Source: an uncultured Clostridium sp.
GTDB lineage: Bacteria; Bacillota; Clostridia; Lachnospirales; Lachnospiraceae
DNA length: 27,980 nt
Assembly: GCA_900541315.1 (NCBI GenBank)
Contig: UQJF01000025.1
Location: 1 to 27,980, forward strand
Direction: 5' to 3'
Part shown: positions 14,909 to 23,959 of the stretch, one piece after another
Layout: the number at the start of each line of letters is the position of its first letter
How positions within the stretch are numbered: the first letter of the stretch is position 1
Program-made: the position numbers and the translations under genes
Notes under the pieces: generated by a model
What the model was told of the DNA's origin: nothing
What the model saw: the letters and a program-made list of their open reading frames with translations, nothing else
Databases searched by the model: none

Positions 14909-15013
14909 ATATTATTTTGATTTTTTGCACAATATTTATTTTGTATTTACTTGATACTTTAACAAATTTACCTATGTTATACATTTTTTACAATTCATTT
15001 ACAAATAATGTGG

Positions 15014-15028
15014 TTGAATGATGTTCAA
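15014..15028. promoter_or_regulatory. Inverted repeat upstream of the regulator gene
   Basis: TTGAA-N5-TTCAA, 16 bp upstream of the -35 of the regulator promoter. It resembles the ABC operator's outer bases (TTGA/TCAA) but lacks the central CG, so it may be a second, weaker site for autoregulation. Confidence 0.35.
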
Positions 15029-15043
15029 TTTACAGAGGTGTAA

Positions 15044-15072
15044 TTGTGGTTTTCACATAGATATGGTATACT
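15044..15072 (+). promoter_or_regulatory. Promoter of the LacI-SBP regulator gene
   Basis: TTGTGG (15044-15049), a 17-bp spacer and TATACT (15067-15072), with an extended -10 TGG immediately before it. The first transcribed base would be near 15079, leaving a leader of about 25 nt. Confidence 0.65.
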
Positions 15073-15103
15073 CAGAAGCATCAAGATATCAGGAGGAGCA
15101 TAT

Positions 15104-17446
15104 ATGGCAACCATTAAAGATATTGCGAAGAAAGCCGGTGTGGCTCAGGGAACGGTTTCCAATGTATTAAATGGTAAGGGAAATGTAAGCAGTGACAAAA
15201 TACGCCGTGTACTGGAAGCTGCAAGACAGCTGGGATATGTTCCAAATGAGAGAGCGGCTTTGCTGCGTAAAGGAACCAATGACTGTCTGGCCCTGGTCAT
15301 GCCTGATTCACGGGCCAGGCAGTATGAGGATTTTTATTTCAGCTTTAAAGATTATGCCCAGGAACATGGTTATCTGGTATCACGTCACCTGACCAATGAA
15401 AATTCACCGGAAAGCGAAGTGGCTGCATTTTCAGAGGCAAAAGTGAGGCAGGTAAAGGGAATTGCCTGCATTTCCGCTGTAGCGGGTACTGCCAGCGAAA
15501 CGGTTATTTATAAAAACAGTGGGATTTTTGGAGAAATGGAACCGGATTCAAATAATGGGACTGATATTCCGGTACTTTTTGTGGACCGGAAAACAGGTTT
15601 TCCTTCTGATTTTATTGGGTTTGATTATGAAAAAGCGGGACAGGCCATGGCAGAGAAGGCACTGCAGGCGGGATATCGAAGCATCTGTCTGCTTACAGGA
15701 AATCCGGATTATTCCAGTGAAAAAGATTTCTGCCGGGGCTTCCTGACCAGAATGGAAGGTTCTGCCTGCCAGGTGATCCAGATCTGGACGGATTCATTTC
15801 GAAAATACCAGAATATCATGCAGATATTTAACGGGACGCTGCCACAGGCATTTTTTATATCCAATTATGGATTTGCGGAAAGCGCTAAGGATATGTGTAC
15901 CACCTTTTATGGAAAAGAAGAAGGCTCGCCAGATATTTATACGGTCTCACCATTATTTACCATTCCGGAAAATGACTTTATTAAATATGAAATGAATTAC
16001 CGTCAACTGGGAAAAAGGGCGGCAAAAATGCTGATCCAAAAGGCAGAAGAGACCGGAGGGGAAGAAAAGATAGCAGAAGAGTATACAGCGGAAGAAAGCA
16101 CAGCAGAAAAAAAAGGACTGTGGGGGGGAATGCCAGAAAGCAGTGAGTCAGAGAACCATGTGAACCGGATGATGGTGGGGGATGGATTCCAGAACTGGTT
16201 TGTGAACATCCGGAAACCGGAAAGCTCCCAGCCTTTAAACATTGTAACGCTGGACAGTCCGGAAGCTTACATTATGAAAACATTTTCACGGTTATTTACC
16301 CAGAAAACGGGAGTTGATGTAAATGTGTGTATCCTTTCATATGATGAGATCTATGAGGCATTTAATTCCTTAGATGAAACCTCCCGTTTTGATATCCTGC
16401 GTCTGGATATGACCTGGTTGTCCTGGTTTGCCCAGAAGTTATTGCGGCCGCTGTCAGAAATCGATGAGGATATTGAAAACAGTCTGGGACAGTATGTGGA
16501 AGGGGTTCCGGAGCATTATTGCCGGGTCAATGACCAGATCTATGCACTGCCAGTTACGCCCAGCGTACAGATCCTTTATTATAGGAAAGACCTGTTTGAA
16601 AGTCCTATCTGCAAGCGGACTTATTTTGAACAGTTCCATGAGGAATTGCAGCCGCCGAAAACTTTTGAGGAATATAACAGGATTGCTACGTTTTTCACCA
16701 GAGATCTGACACCGTCATCACCGGTTCCTTATGGATCTACCATTACACTTGGGTCTACCGGTGTGGCAGGTTCTGAATTTTTAGCAAGATTATTTGCTAT
16801 TCAGGAAAACCTGTATGGTGCAGACGGACAGATTCATCTGGATTCTCCTGCGTGCCAGCAGGCCCTTACGGAACTGGTAGAGCTGCGGCAGTGTACATCG
16901 CCGGAATACTGCGGCTGGTGGACCCAGACTGCAAAACGCTTTGCAGAAGGAAATTTTGCCATGTCCATTTTATACAGCAACTATGCCAGCGATCTGTCAT
17001 CCCACAGCTCTCATGTAGTAGGAAATGTAGGATATTCCATGATGCCGGGAAATAATCCGGTGCTTGGCGGCGGTAGTTTAGGTGTTTCTAAGTATTGTAA
17101 GCGGCCAAAAGATGCACTTTCCTTTATTAAATGGATGTGCAGTGAGCCCCTGTGTTCGGCATCAGCATTACTGGGAAGTACATCGCCATGCCGCAGAACC
17201 TATGACAATTATGAGGTTTTACATAACTATCCGTGGCTGAAGCTTTCCAGACATTGCTTTCCTATTTCAAAGGGAAACCGGCTTCCGGCAGAGCTTTCTG
17301 TGCCTTTTGATGAGCGTAAATTTTTAAGCATCCTGGGACTGGCGGTTAAGAATGCCTACACTGGTATTGTGACACCAAAAGAGGCTCTTTCCGATGCCCA
17401 GATGCAGTTTTCAAATTATTTCAAAACTCCTTTAGGAAAACTTTAA
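15104..17446 (+). CDS. LacI-type regulator fused to an ABC solute-binding-protein domain
   Basis: A 780-aa one-component regulator. Residues 3-50 are a LacI/GalR helix-turn-helix (TIKDIAKKAGVAQGTVSNVL). Residues about 60-305 look like the type-1 periplasmic-binding-like sensor of LacI proteins (FGEMEPDS, VLFVDRKTGFPSDFIGFDYE). Residues about 308-372 are an acidic Glu/Ala-rich linker. From about 375 to the end is a family-1 extracellular solute-binding-protein fold (PLNIVTLDSPEAYIMKTFSR, ILYYRKDLF, NPVLGGGSLGVSKYCKRPKD). No signal peptide or membrane helix is seen, so the binding-protein domain is probably intracellular, making a two-sensor regulator. ATG 15104 sits 7 nt after AGGAGG; the longer frame starting at 15044 would lie inside the promoter. 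It is divergent from the ABC operon, which it probably controls. Confidence 0.88.
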   Translation: MATIKDIAKKAGVAQGTVSNVLNGKGNVSSDKIRRVLEAARQLGYVPNERAALLRKGTNDCLALVMPDSRARQYEDFYFSFKDYAQEHGYLVSRHLTNENSPESEVAAFSEAKVRQVKGIACISAVAGTASETVIYKNSGIFGEMEPDSNNGTDIPVLFVDRKTGFPSDFIGFDYEKAGQAMAEKALQAGYRSICLLTGNPDYSSEKDFCRGFLTRMEGSACQVIQIWTDSFRKYQNIMQIFNGTLPQAFFISNYGFAESAKDMCTTFYGKEEGSPDIYTVSPLFTIPENDFIKYEMNYRQLGKRAAKMLIQKAEETGGEEKIAEEYTAEESTAEKKGLWGGMPESSESENHVNRMMVGDGFQNWFVNIRKPESSQPLNIVTLDSPEAYIMKTFSRLFTQKTGVDVNVCILSYDEIYEAFNSLDETSRFDILRLDMTWLSWFAQKLLRPLSEIDEDIENSLGQYVEGVPEHYCRVNDQIYALPVTPSVQILYYRKDLFESPICKRTYFEQFHEELQPPKTFEEYNRIATFFTRDLTPSSPVPYGSTITLGSTGVAGSEFLARLFAIQENLYGADGQIHLDSPACQQALTELVELRQCTSPEYCGWWTQTAKRFAEGNFAMSILYSNYASDLSSHSSHVVGNVGYSMMPGNNPVLGGGSLGVSKYCKRPKDALSFIKWMCSEPLCSASALLGSTSPCRRTYDNYEVLHNYPWLKLSRHCFPISKGNRLPAELSVPFDERKFLSILGLAVKNAYTGIVTPKEALSDAQMQFSNYFKTPLGKL

Positions 17447-17508
17447 GAAACAGTCAGATTTTAGTCAGAGTTCTTTAAGGGAGCCTCAAAGACTTGCCTG
17501 TTCTGGTG

Positions 17509-17517
17509 TGTTATACT
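17509..17517 (+). promoter_or_regulatory. Putative extended -10 promoter of the transglycosylase gene
   Basis: TGTTATACT contains TG-n-TATACT, the extended -10 form. No good -35 is visible at 17 bp. It lies about 100 bp upstream of the transglycosylase start. The GC-rich stretch at 17530-17560 follows in the leader. Confidence 0.4.
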
Positions 17518-17610
17518 GTAATTAAGGGAAGGCCCCGACCGCTGCCGCGGGCGGGAGAGAGCATAGGTGCTTGAGCCTGAGTTATATAGCACAGGAGAGA
17601 AGGTGAGCAG

Positions 17611-18387
17611 ATGAGGACGAAAGACAATGAAAAATACAATACAGCAGGAAGCACCGGGAAAAAGAAGCGTGCAGCGTTTAACTGGCTTAAAGGAGTGACA
17701 GCTGTGCTCTGTGCGGTAGTTATGTATTTTGCAGTGACTATCGGTATCCGTGGTTATGATATGTATAAGGATGCCATTGCCCAGGTCAGCCTGGAAGATA
17801 AAATAAATGAGATCCGTTCCAAGAAAAGCTACACCTTGTTTTCTGACCTTCCGGAGACTTACACGGATGCAGTCCTCTCTGTGGAAGACCACCGATTTTA
17901 TGGACATATTGGTATTGATCCCATTGCTATTACAAGAGCCATGGTCAATGATGTGAAAGCAGGATGTTTCGTAGAAGGCGGCAGCACGATCACACAGCAG
18001 TTGGCAAAAAATCTGTACTTCACCCAGGAAAAGAAGATGGAACGGAAGGCGGCAGAGGTATTTATGGCCTTTGCACTGGAACGGGCTTACACTAAAAATG
18101 AGATCTTAGAGCTTTATGTAAATACCATTTATTTTGGAAACGGATACTACTGTATTAAAGATGCCAGCGAAGGTTATTTCGGAAAAGAACCAGAAGACCT
18201 GACTGATTATGAAAGCACACTCCTTGCAGGCGTTCCTAATGCACCATCTAAATATGCCCCCACTGTAAACCTGGAGCTGGCCGAAAAACGCCAGGAGCAG
18301 GTGGTGGAACGGCTGGTAGCCTGCGGTCTGTTTACAAAAGAGCGGGCGCTGGAGACATTGGCGGGAAGTGATAAAAAGACCCTTTGA
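17611..18387 (+). CDS. Monofunctional GT51 peptidoglycan glycosyltransferase
   Basis: A 258-aa membrane-anchored transglycosylase that polymerises lipid II into glycan strands on the outer face of the membrane. A basic cytoplasmic N-terminus is followed by one transmembrane helix (about 28-46) and then the GT51 domain: catalytic Glu92 in VEDHRFYGHIGIDP, GGSTITQQLAKNL (123-135), RKAAE with Glu149, and KNEILELYVNTIYFGNG (162-178). There is no transpeptidase domain, so it corresponds to the monofunctional MgtA/Mgt class and not a full class A PBP. An AGGAGAG-like site (GGAGAGAAGG) precedes the ATG. It appears to be monocistronic, and is unrelated in function to the regulator upstream. Confidence 0.9.
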   Translation: MRTKDNEKYNTAGSTGKKKRAAFNWLKGVTAVLCAVVMYFAVTIGIRGYDMYKDAIAQVSLEDKINEIRSKKSYTLFSDLPETYTDAVLSVEDHRFYGHIGIDPIAITRAMVNDVKAGCFVEGGSTITQQLAKNLYFTQEKKMERKAAEVFMAFALERAYTKNEILELYVNTIYFGNGYYCIKDASEGYFGKEPEDLTDYESTLLAGVPNAPSKYAPTVNLELAEKRQEQVVERLVACGLFTKERALETLAGSDKKTL

Positions 18388-18503
18388 CTCCAACATCAGG
18401 ATATGGTTTGTAAAAAGAATCACGGCTTGTAAAAGAAGGCCATATCTGCTAGAATAAGTGAACGGCTAGTACATCGTTTCATAAACAATGTATTCGTAAA
18501 ATG

Positions 18504-18539
18504 AGCGTTAGATACCCCTATATGGCGGAATCTAGCGCT
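18504..18539 (+). promoter_or_regulatory. Hairpin-forming inverted repeat upstream of pth
   Basis: AGCGTTAGAT (18504-18513) pairs with ATCTAGCGCT (18530-18539, one G-U). A second smaller inverted repeat (TACATCGTTT/AAACAATGTA, about 18470-18492) lies just before. There is no T-tract, so a leader structure or weak terminator of the transglycosylase transcript is more likely than a strong terminator. The 183-bp gap before pth holds no other gene that I can see. Confidence 0.35.
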
Positions 18540-18570
18540 TTCAGGCGTGTTTTGGAAAGGAAAATATTTT

Positions 18571-19137
18571 ATGTATATCATAGCAGGACTGGGAAACCCT
18601 ACAAGGGAATATGAGAAGACAAGACATAATGTGGGATTTGATACCATTGATGTGCTGGCGGACAGGTTAAACACATCTGTGGATGAGAAGAAGTTTAAGG
18701 GACTTTATGGAAGGGGGATCATCGCAGGGGAAAAGGTGATCCTTTTAAAACCCCAGACTTTTATGAATTTAAGCGGTGAGAGCGTAAGAGAAGCGGCAGA
18801 TTTCTATAAAGTGGACCCGGAGCATATTATTGTTATATATGATGATATCAGTCTGGATGTAGGTCAGCTGCGCATCCGTAAGAAAGGCAGTGCAGGCGGC
18901 CATAATGGTATTAAAAATATCATTGCCCATCTGGGAACCCAGGAGTTTCCAAGGATCAAGGTGGGCGTAGGTGACAAGCCCCCCAGAATGGATCTGGCAG
19001 ATTATGTACTCAGCTGTTTTTCTAAGGAAGACCGTGAGAAAATGGAACAGGCATTTAAAGATGCGGCAGATGCGGTAGAGGTTATGATCACAGAAGGGGC
19101 AGATGCGGCTATGAACCGGTTTAATGGCCATAAATAA
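18571..19137 (+). CDS. pth: Peptidyl-tRNA hydrolase
   Basis: Cytoplasmic hydrolase of 188 aa that releases peptides from prematurely dissociated peptidyl-tRNA. It begins MYIIAGLGNPTREYEKTRHN, which contains the active-site region with Asn9 and the catalytic His19. The conserved LKPQTFMNLSGESV, VIYDDISLDVGQLRIRKKGS and GHNGIKNI motifs follow. The length is normal for bacterial Pth. ATG 18571 follows an AAAGG site; an earlier GTG (18547) lacks a ribosome binding site and would add residues not seen in the family. It is 92 bp upstream of mfd, the classic pth-mfd neighbourhood of Firmicutes. Confidence 0.97.
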   Translation: MYIIAGLGNPTREYEKTRHNVGFDTIDVLADRLNTSVDEKKFKGLYGRGIIAGEKVILLKPQTFMNLSGESVREAADFYKVDPEHIIVIYDDISLDVGQLRIRKKGSAGGHNGIKNIIAHLGTQEFPRIKVGVGDKPPRMDLADYVLSCFSKEDREKMEQAFKDAADAVEVMITEGADAAMNRFNGHK

Positions 19138-19229
19138 AAAATCTTCTCGCAAAATCAAGTAGAAAAAGATTCCGGGAGAATATAGAAGCAAAAGGGTTGG
19201 TCATCAGATACAGGATATAAGGGGAAAAT

Positions 19230-22200
19230 ATGGAAAATCCGTTATTGGAATTACAGGAATATGAAAATCTACAGGAAGCGTTAAAAAAGGCAAAAGGACC
19301 GGTCCAGGCAACGGGAACCCTTGATTCCCAGAAGGTACACCTGATGCACTGGCTGGGAAAAGACGGGGGTTTTTCCTGGAAACTGGTGGTGACTTATGAT
19401 GACCAGAGAGCTAGGGAGATCTATGATGATTTTCGCAGCTTTACGGAAAACGTATGGCTTTATCCGGCAAAGGATCTGCTGTTTTACAGTGCGGATATCC
19501 ATGGAAACCTGATGACCCGCCAGCGTATTGCCGTATGGCGGCACCTGATGGAAGAGGAAGAAGGCGTGGTCGTCACTACGCTGGACGGTCTTATGGATCA
19601 TCTGCTGCCTTTAGTATTTTTAAAGCAGCAGGCAGTGACTGTGGAAAATGGTCAGGTCATGGATCTGGATGAGTGGAAAGCGCGGCTGACAGCACTGGGC
19701 TATGAGCGTACGGCCCAGGTAGACGGAATGGGCCAGTTTTCAATCCGTGGTGGCATTGTGGACATTTTCCCGCTGACAGAAGAAGTGCCGGTGCGTATTG
19801 AACTGTGGGATGATGAGGTAGACTCTATCCGCAGCTTTGACCCGGAAAGCCAGCGGTCTGTGGAACAGCTGGAAAAGATCACCATTTATCCGGCAGCAGA
19901 GACCATTTTAACGAAAAAGCAGTTGGAAGCCGGGATAGAGAGGCTGGAAAAGGAAGAAAAAGAATATGAAGCAGCCTTAAGGGCCAAACATCAGATCGAG
20001 GAAGCATCCCGCATCAGGGGGATCATCAAAGAACTGACAGAAGGGATTACACAAGGCTGGAAACGGGATGGACTTGATGCCTATATCCGGTATTTCTGCC
20101 CGGAAACAGTGTCATTTCTGGACTACTTTCCGGCGGGAGATACGCTGATCTGTCTGGATGAACCGGCGAGATTAAAGGATAAGGGCGAGACTGTAGAGCA
20201 GGAATTTCGTGAAAGCATGATCCACCGCCTGGAAAAGGGATATCTTCTTCCTGGCCAGACAGAGCTTCTCTATGCAGGGGCACAGGTTCTTGCAAAGCTT
20301 CAAAGCCCTTATACAGTGATGCTTACCGGTCTTGACCAGAAGCTTCCAGGCATGAAGGTAAAGGAAAAGTTCAGCTTTGATGTACGCAACGTAAACTCCT
20401 ATCAGAACAGTTTTGACATGCTCATAAGTGATCTGACCCGGTGGAAAAAAGAAGGCTACAGGGTGGTTTTACTGTCTGCTTCCAGGACAAGAGCCAGCCG
20501 GCTGGCCAGTGACCTGCGGGAATATGACCTGCGGGCTTATTGTCCGGATGGAACAGGGGAAGAACATAAGGCGGCTCCAGGTGAGATCTTAGTTACCTAT
20601 GGAAATATCCACCGGGGTTTTGAGTATCCCCTGATCAAATATGTCATTATTACAGAAGGTGACATGTTTGGCACAGAAAAGAAGAAAAAACGACGGAAAA
20701 AGAGCAATTACCAGGGAAAAGCCATTCAGAGCTTTTCGGAACTGGCAGTAGGAGATTATGTAGTCCATGAGGAACATGGTCTTGGTATCTATAAGGGAAT
20801 TGAAAAGGTAGAGCGGGACAAGGTCATTAAGGACTATATTAAGATCGAGTATGGAGACGGGGGAAATCTGTATCTTCCGGCCACCAGACTGGAAAGTATC
20901 CAGAAATACGCCGGTGCAGATGCCAAAAAGCCGAAACTGAATAAGTTAGGCGGAACTGAGTGGAATAAGACAAAGACCCGTGTAAAGGGGGCTGTTCAGG
21001 AAATCGCCAGGGATCTTGTAAAGCTTTATGCAGCCCGTCAGGCGCAAAATGGTTATCAGTACGGGGAAGATACGGTATGGCAGAAGGAATTTGAGGAACT
21101 GTTCCCCTATGAGGAGACGGATGACCAGTTAGATGCTATTGAAGCAGTGAAGAAGGATATGGAAAGCCGTAAGATCATGGACCGGCTGATCTGTGGTGAC
21201 GTTGGCTATGGCAAGACAGAGATCGCCCTTCGGGCTGCTTTCAAGGCAGTCCAGGACAGCAGGCAGGTAGTGTATCTGGTGCCTACTACTATTCTGGCAC
21301 AGCAGCATTATAATACCTTTGTCCAGAGAATGAAGGATTTCCCGGTGCGTATTGACATGTTAAGCCGTTTCTGCACCCCATCCCAGCAGAAAAAGACACT
21401 GGAAGACCTGCGAAAAGGAATGGTAGACATTGTGATCGGCACTCACAGAGTGCTTTCCAAAGACTTAAAGTTTAAAAACCTGGGGCTTCTGATCATTGAT
21501 GAGGAACAGCGTTTTGGTGTGGCCCATAAAGAAAAGATCAAGCAGTTAAAGGAAAATGTAGATGTTATGACTCTGACCGCAACCCCTATTCCAAGAACAT
21601 TGCACATGAGCCTTGCGGGGATCCGGGATATGAGCGTACTGGAAGAGCCGCCTGTAGACCGTACGCCTATCCAGACTTATGTAATGGAATATAATGAGGA
21701 AATGGTCCGGGAAGCCATTAACAGGGAGCTGGCACGAAAAGGCCAGGTGTATTATGTATATAACCGGGTAACAGATATTGATGAGGTAGCGGCAAGAATC
21801 CAGAAGCTGGTGCCGGATGCAGTAGTTACTTTTGCCCATGGACAGATGCATGAGCATCAGTTAGAGCAGATCATGACTGATTTTATTAATGGTGAGATCG
21901 ATGTTTTAGTATCTACTACCATTATTGAAACCGGTCTTGATATTCCAAATGCCAACACCATGATCATCCACGATGCAGACCGTCTGGGACTTTCGCAGCT
22001 GTATCAGCTCCGTGGACGCGTAGGACGATCCAACCGCACTTCCTATGCATTTTTAATGTATAAGAGGGATAAGCTTTTAAAGGAAGAAGCGGAAAAACGC
22101 CTTCAGGCAATTCGGGAGTTTACGGAGCTTGGTTCCGGTATTAAGATCGCCATGCGTGATCTGGAGATCCGCGGTGCAGGAAATGTTCTTGGCGCAGAGC

Positions 22201-22760
22201 AGCATGGGCACATGGAGGCAGTGGGGTACGATCTTTACTGCAAAATGTTAAACCAGGCGGTTCTGGCATTAAAAGGTGAGGAAACGGAAGAAGATTCCTA
22301 TGCTACCAGCGTGGAATGTGATATTGATGCTTATATTCCTGCCACATATATTAAAAATGAGTATCAGAAACTGGATATTTATAAGAGGATCTCTGCCATT
22401 GAGACAGAAGATGAATACATGGATATGCAGGATGAACTGGTGGACCGTTTTGGGGATATTCCAAAAAGTGTGGAAAATCTTCTGGTCATTGCCAGAGTGC
22501 GTGCGCTGGCACATAAGTGTTATGTGACAGAGGTTCTGGTGAAGGAAAAAGAAGTGAAGCTGACTATGTACCAGAAGGCGAAGATCAATGTAGGAGGTAT
22601 ACCGGATCTGGTAAATTCCTACGGTGGTGCCTTAAAGCTGGTACCTGGAGAAGTGCCGGTGTTCCATTATGTGGAAAGAAAGCCAAAAGGCATTACTATC
22701 GAAGATATGCTGTTTAAAGCAGAGGAGATATTAAAGGGGTTAAGAAAGCTGCGGATGTAA
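19230..22760 (+). CDS. mfd: Transcription-repair coupling factor
   Basis: Mfd, 1176 aa: a DNA translocase that dislodges RNA polymerase stalled at lesions and recruits UvrA. The N-terminal UvrB-like part contains [15 protein letters not shown] (about 169). A CarD/RID-type RNA-polymerase interaction domain contains [17 protein letters not shown] (about 507-525). The RecG-like motor has Walker [12 protein letters not shown] (about 655), the DEEQRFGV box (about 757-764), and motif [11 protein letters not shown], with the C-terminal D7 domain from about 1050. Full length and apparently intact. ATG follows AAGGGG. It ends in a hairpin overlapping the stop codon. Confidence 0.98.
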   Translation: MENPLLELQEYENLQEALKKAKGPVQATGTLDSQKVHLMHWLGKDGGFSWKLVVTYDDQRAREIYDDFRSFTENVWLYPAKDLLFYSADIHGNLMTRQRIAVWRHLMEEEEGVVVTTLDGLMDHLLPLVFLKQQAVTVENGQVMDLDEWKARLTALGYERTAQVDGMGQFSIRGGIVDIFPLTEEVPVRIELWDDEVDSIRSFDPESQRSVEQLEKITIYPAAETILTKKQLEAGIERLEKEEKEYEAALRAKHQIEEASRIRGIIKELTEGITQGWKRDGLDAYIRYFCPETVSFLDYFPAGDTLICLDEPARLKDKGETVEQEFRESMIHRLEKGYLLPGQTELLYAGAQVLAKLQSPYTVMLTGLDQKLPGMKVKEKFSFDVRNVNSYQNSFDMLISDLTRWKKEGYRVVLLSASRTRASRLASDLREYDLRAYCPDGTGEEHKAAPGEILVTYGNIHRGFEYPLIKYVIITEGDMFGTEKKKKRRKKSNYQGKAIQSFSELAVGDYVVHEEHGLGIYKGIEKVERDKVIKDYIKIEYGDGGNLYLPATRLESIQKYAGADAKKPKLNKLGGTEWNKTKTRVKGAVQEIARDLVKLYAARQAQNGYQYGEDTVWQKEFEELFPYEETDDQLDAIEAVKKDMESRKIMDRLICGDVGYGKTEIALRAAFKAVQDSRQVVYLVPTTILAQQHYNTFVQRMKDFPVRIDMLSRFCTPSQQKKTLEDLRKGMVDIVIGTHRVLSKDLKFKNLGLLIIDEEQRFGVAHKEKIKQLKENVDVMTLTATPIPRTLHMSLAGIRDMSVLEEPPVDRTPIQTYVMEYNEEMVREAINRELARKGQVYYVYNRVTDIDEVAARIQKLVPDAVVTFAHGQMHEHQLEQIMTDFINGEIDVLVSTTIIETGLDIPNANTMIIHDADRLGLSQLYQLRGRVGRSNRTSYAFLMYKRDKLLKEEAEKRLQAIREFTELGSGIKIAMRDLEIRGAGNVLGAEQHGHMEAVGYDLYCKMLNQAVLALKGEETEEDSYATSVECDIDAYIPATYIKNEYQKLDIYKRISAIETEDEYMDMQDELVDRFGDIPKSVENLLVIARVRALAHKCYVTEVLVKEKEVKLTMYQKAKINVGGIPDLVNSYGGALKLVPGEVPVFHYVERKPKGITIEDMLFKAEEILKGLRKLRM

Positions 22761-22774
22761 GAGTCCGCAGCTTT
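22745..22774. terminator. Terminator hairpin overlapping the mfd stop codon
   Basis: AAAGCTGCGGA (22745-22755) pairs perfectly with TCCGCAGCTTT (22764-22774); the loop contains the mfd TAA stop. It is followed by TTTAGCTT on the plus strand and by CTTAA on the minus strand. It lies between two convergent operons. T-tracts are modest. Confidence 0.65.
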
Positions 22775-22784
22775 TAGCTTCTGG

Positions 22785-23063
22785 TCATTGACTGTCTGTA
22801 TTTTCAGGCAGAGGATCAGTTACCGGCACCTGGATGGATTTCACCTTCACACCTTTAACTTTTCCCAGATCTCCTGCAAAGGAGCTGATCTCATTCTGGG
22901 TTCCATGAAGTACAACACTGACTACTGATACGCCGTATTCGCGGCAGGGAACTCCCAGTCTTGCGATGATCATGTGGGCACGCAGGTGGAGCTTTTCGTT
23001 CATAATGGAAACAGATTCCGGGTCACTTATAATACAGCTGATGACAGCTAAACGGTCTTCCAT
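22785..23063 (-). CDS. TM1266-family iron-only-hydrogenase-associated regulator
   Basis: A 92-aa ACT/NikR-C-like ferredoxin-fold protein. Features such as RLAVISCIISDPESVSIMNE, ARLGVPCREYGVSVVSVVLH and LGKVKGVKVKSIQV match by eye the TM1266 family (putative regulator found with [FeFe]-hydrogenase maturation genes). It has no recognised DNA-binding domain. It follows the LUD-domain gene in the same direction by 57 bp, suggesting a redox-linked two-gene unit, but no hydrogenase or Hyd maturation gene is in this window. Function in vivo unproven for the family as far as I know. Confidence 0.8.
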   Translation of the reverse strand: MEDRLAVISCIISDPESVSIMNEKLHLRAHMIIARLGVPCREYGVSVVSVVLHGTQNEISSFAGDLGKVKGVKVKSIQVPVTDPLPENTDSQ

Positions 23064-23120
23064 GGATGATAGTTCCTTTCTGAAGGGGATCTTTTGGACT
23101 ATGCTGTGTGACGGTCAGAC

Positions 23121-23747
23121 TTAGAACCCAAGAGTATCATTTACCAGTATCACATGGATCCTGTCTTTGTGTCTGGAGTATCTTGTAATAAGGAACTGGC
23201 AGCAGATAGTGTCCGGGGATTTGCAGTCAAAGCATTTTCCGGTCGCTTTACATGGGGTTTGAATATCGAATCTCTGGGCATTGGCAGGTGCAGCAATATT
23301 TCTGGCACGTTTCATGGCACTGTCAAGGTCGCTGCAGATCTTGTTTATTCCCACAATGAAGATCACTTTTTTAGGACCCTGGGCAATACAGGAAACGCGG
23401 TTGGAGTTGCCATCAATATTTATTAAGATACCGTCATCTGTAAGGGCATTTGCGCTGGAAAGAAAAACATCTGCATTGTAAGCAGCCATAAGTCCTTCTC
23501 TGGGCTCCATTTTATAGCGGTCGATATAATTGTAATTTCCTGCTTCAAGGGCGTTGATAAGTCCGATCTCATGGGCACTCATGCAGCCTCCCATGGCAAT
23601 ACTGCTTCCCTGTGGAATCAGCTCTAATGCCTGTTTTAAGGCAGCTTCTTTGCTTGGGGCATAGTAGCCGGACATGTTACGTGACTGAAGACCCTTGATC
23701 ACAGTCTGTGCCAGACATTCATTTCTCTTTTTCACATTTTCGTCCAT
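23121..23747 (-). CDS. LUD-domain (lactate-utilisation-type) protein
   Basis: LUD domain (DUF162/LutC-like) protein of 208 aa, probably cytoplasmic and involved in an electron-transfer or hydroxy-acid oxidation process. Characteristic features are SIAMGGCMSAHEIGLINALE, the VFLSSANALTDDGILINIDG core and a C-terminal cysteine cluster TGKCFDCKSPDTICC that could bind a metal or Fe-S cluster. The start is ATG 23747 (MDENVKKRNECL), 8 nt after GGAGG. The longer frame to 23831 has no ribosome binding site and lies in AT-rich DNA. Neither LutA nor LutB is nearby. Leading gene of a two-gene unit with the TM1266-like gene. Confidence 0.85.
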   Translation of the reverse strand: MDENVKKRNECLAQTVIKGLQSRNMSGYYAPSKEAALKQALELIPQGSSIAMGGCMSAHEIGLINALEAGNYNYIDRYKMEPREGLMAAYNADVFLSSANALTDDGILINIDGNSNRVSCIAQGPKKVIFIVGINKICSDLDSAMKRARNIAAPANAQRFDIQTPCKATGKCFDCKSPDTICCQFLITRYSRHKDRIHVILVNDTLGF

Positions 23748-23848
23748 AGTGGGTTCCTCCTGTATTCTGAATAATTTTTTCAATAACCTTATTAATAACC
23801 TCATTTTAGCAGAAATTGCATAAAAATCCACTTATTTTTGTAAAGAGG

Positions 23849-23868
23849 ATTCATCTTGCAGGATGAAT
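23849..23868. promoter_or_regulatory. Inverted repeat overlapping the promoter of the BMP-domain operon
   Basis: ATTCATC (23849-23855) and GATGAAT (23862-23868) form a 7-bp inverted repeat with a 6-bp spacer that is exactly the -35 hexamer TTGCAG. This placement suggests an operator. No cognate regulator can be named. Confidence 0.45.
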
Positions 23869-23884
23869 GGCAGATGTTTATAAT
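23856..23884 (+). promoter_or_regulatory. Promoter of the BMP-domain/phosphoesterase operon
   Basis: TTGCAG (23856-23861), a 17-bp spacer and a perfect TATAAT (23879-23884), about 70 bp upstream of the ATG at 23960. Confidence 0.65.
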
Positions 23885-23959
23885 AAACGTAGAAGAAAAA
23901 CAGATAATAACAGGTAAAGACGATATAAAAACAGAGCAGGGAAGGAAAAGGGATAAAAC

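Noticed and set aside
15044..15103. An N-terminal extension of 20 residues on the LacI-type regulator
   Set aside because: It would start within the -35 box of the gene's own promoter; the AGGAGG supports ATG 15104 and gives a standard LacI N-terminus.
17461..17907. A 148-codon minus-strand frame across the transglycosylase leader and start
   Set aside because: It overlaps the unambiguous GT51 gene, is Cys/His/Ser-rich without recognisable motifs, and lacks a start site.
18504..18539. Hairpin before pth as a riboswitch
   Set aside because: Only a simple stem is visible, with no conserved aptamer motif I can recognise.
23748..23831. Upstream extension of the LUD-domain gene
   Set aside because: GGAGG 8 nt before ATG 23747 fixes the start; the extension is AT-rich and has no ribosome binding site.
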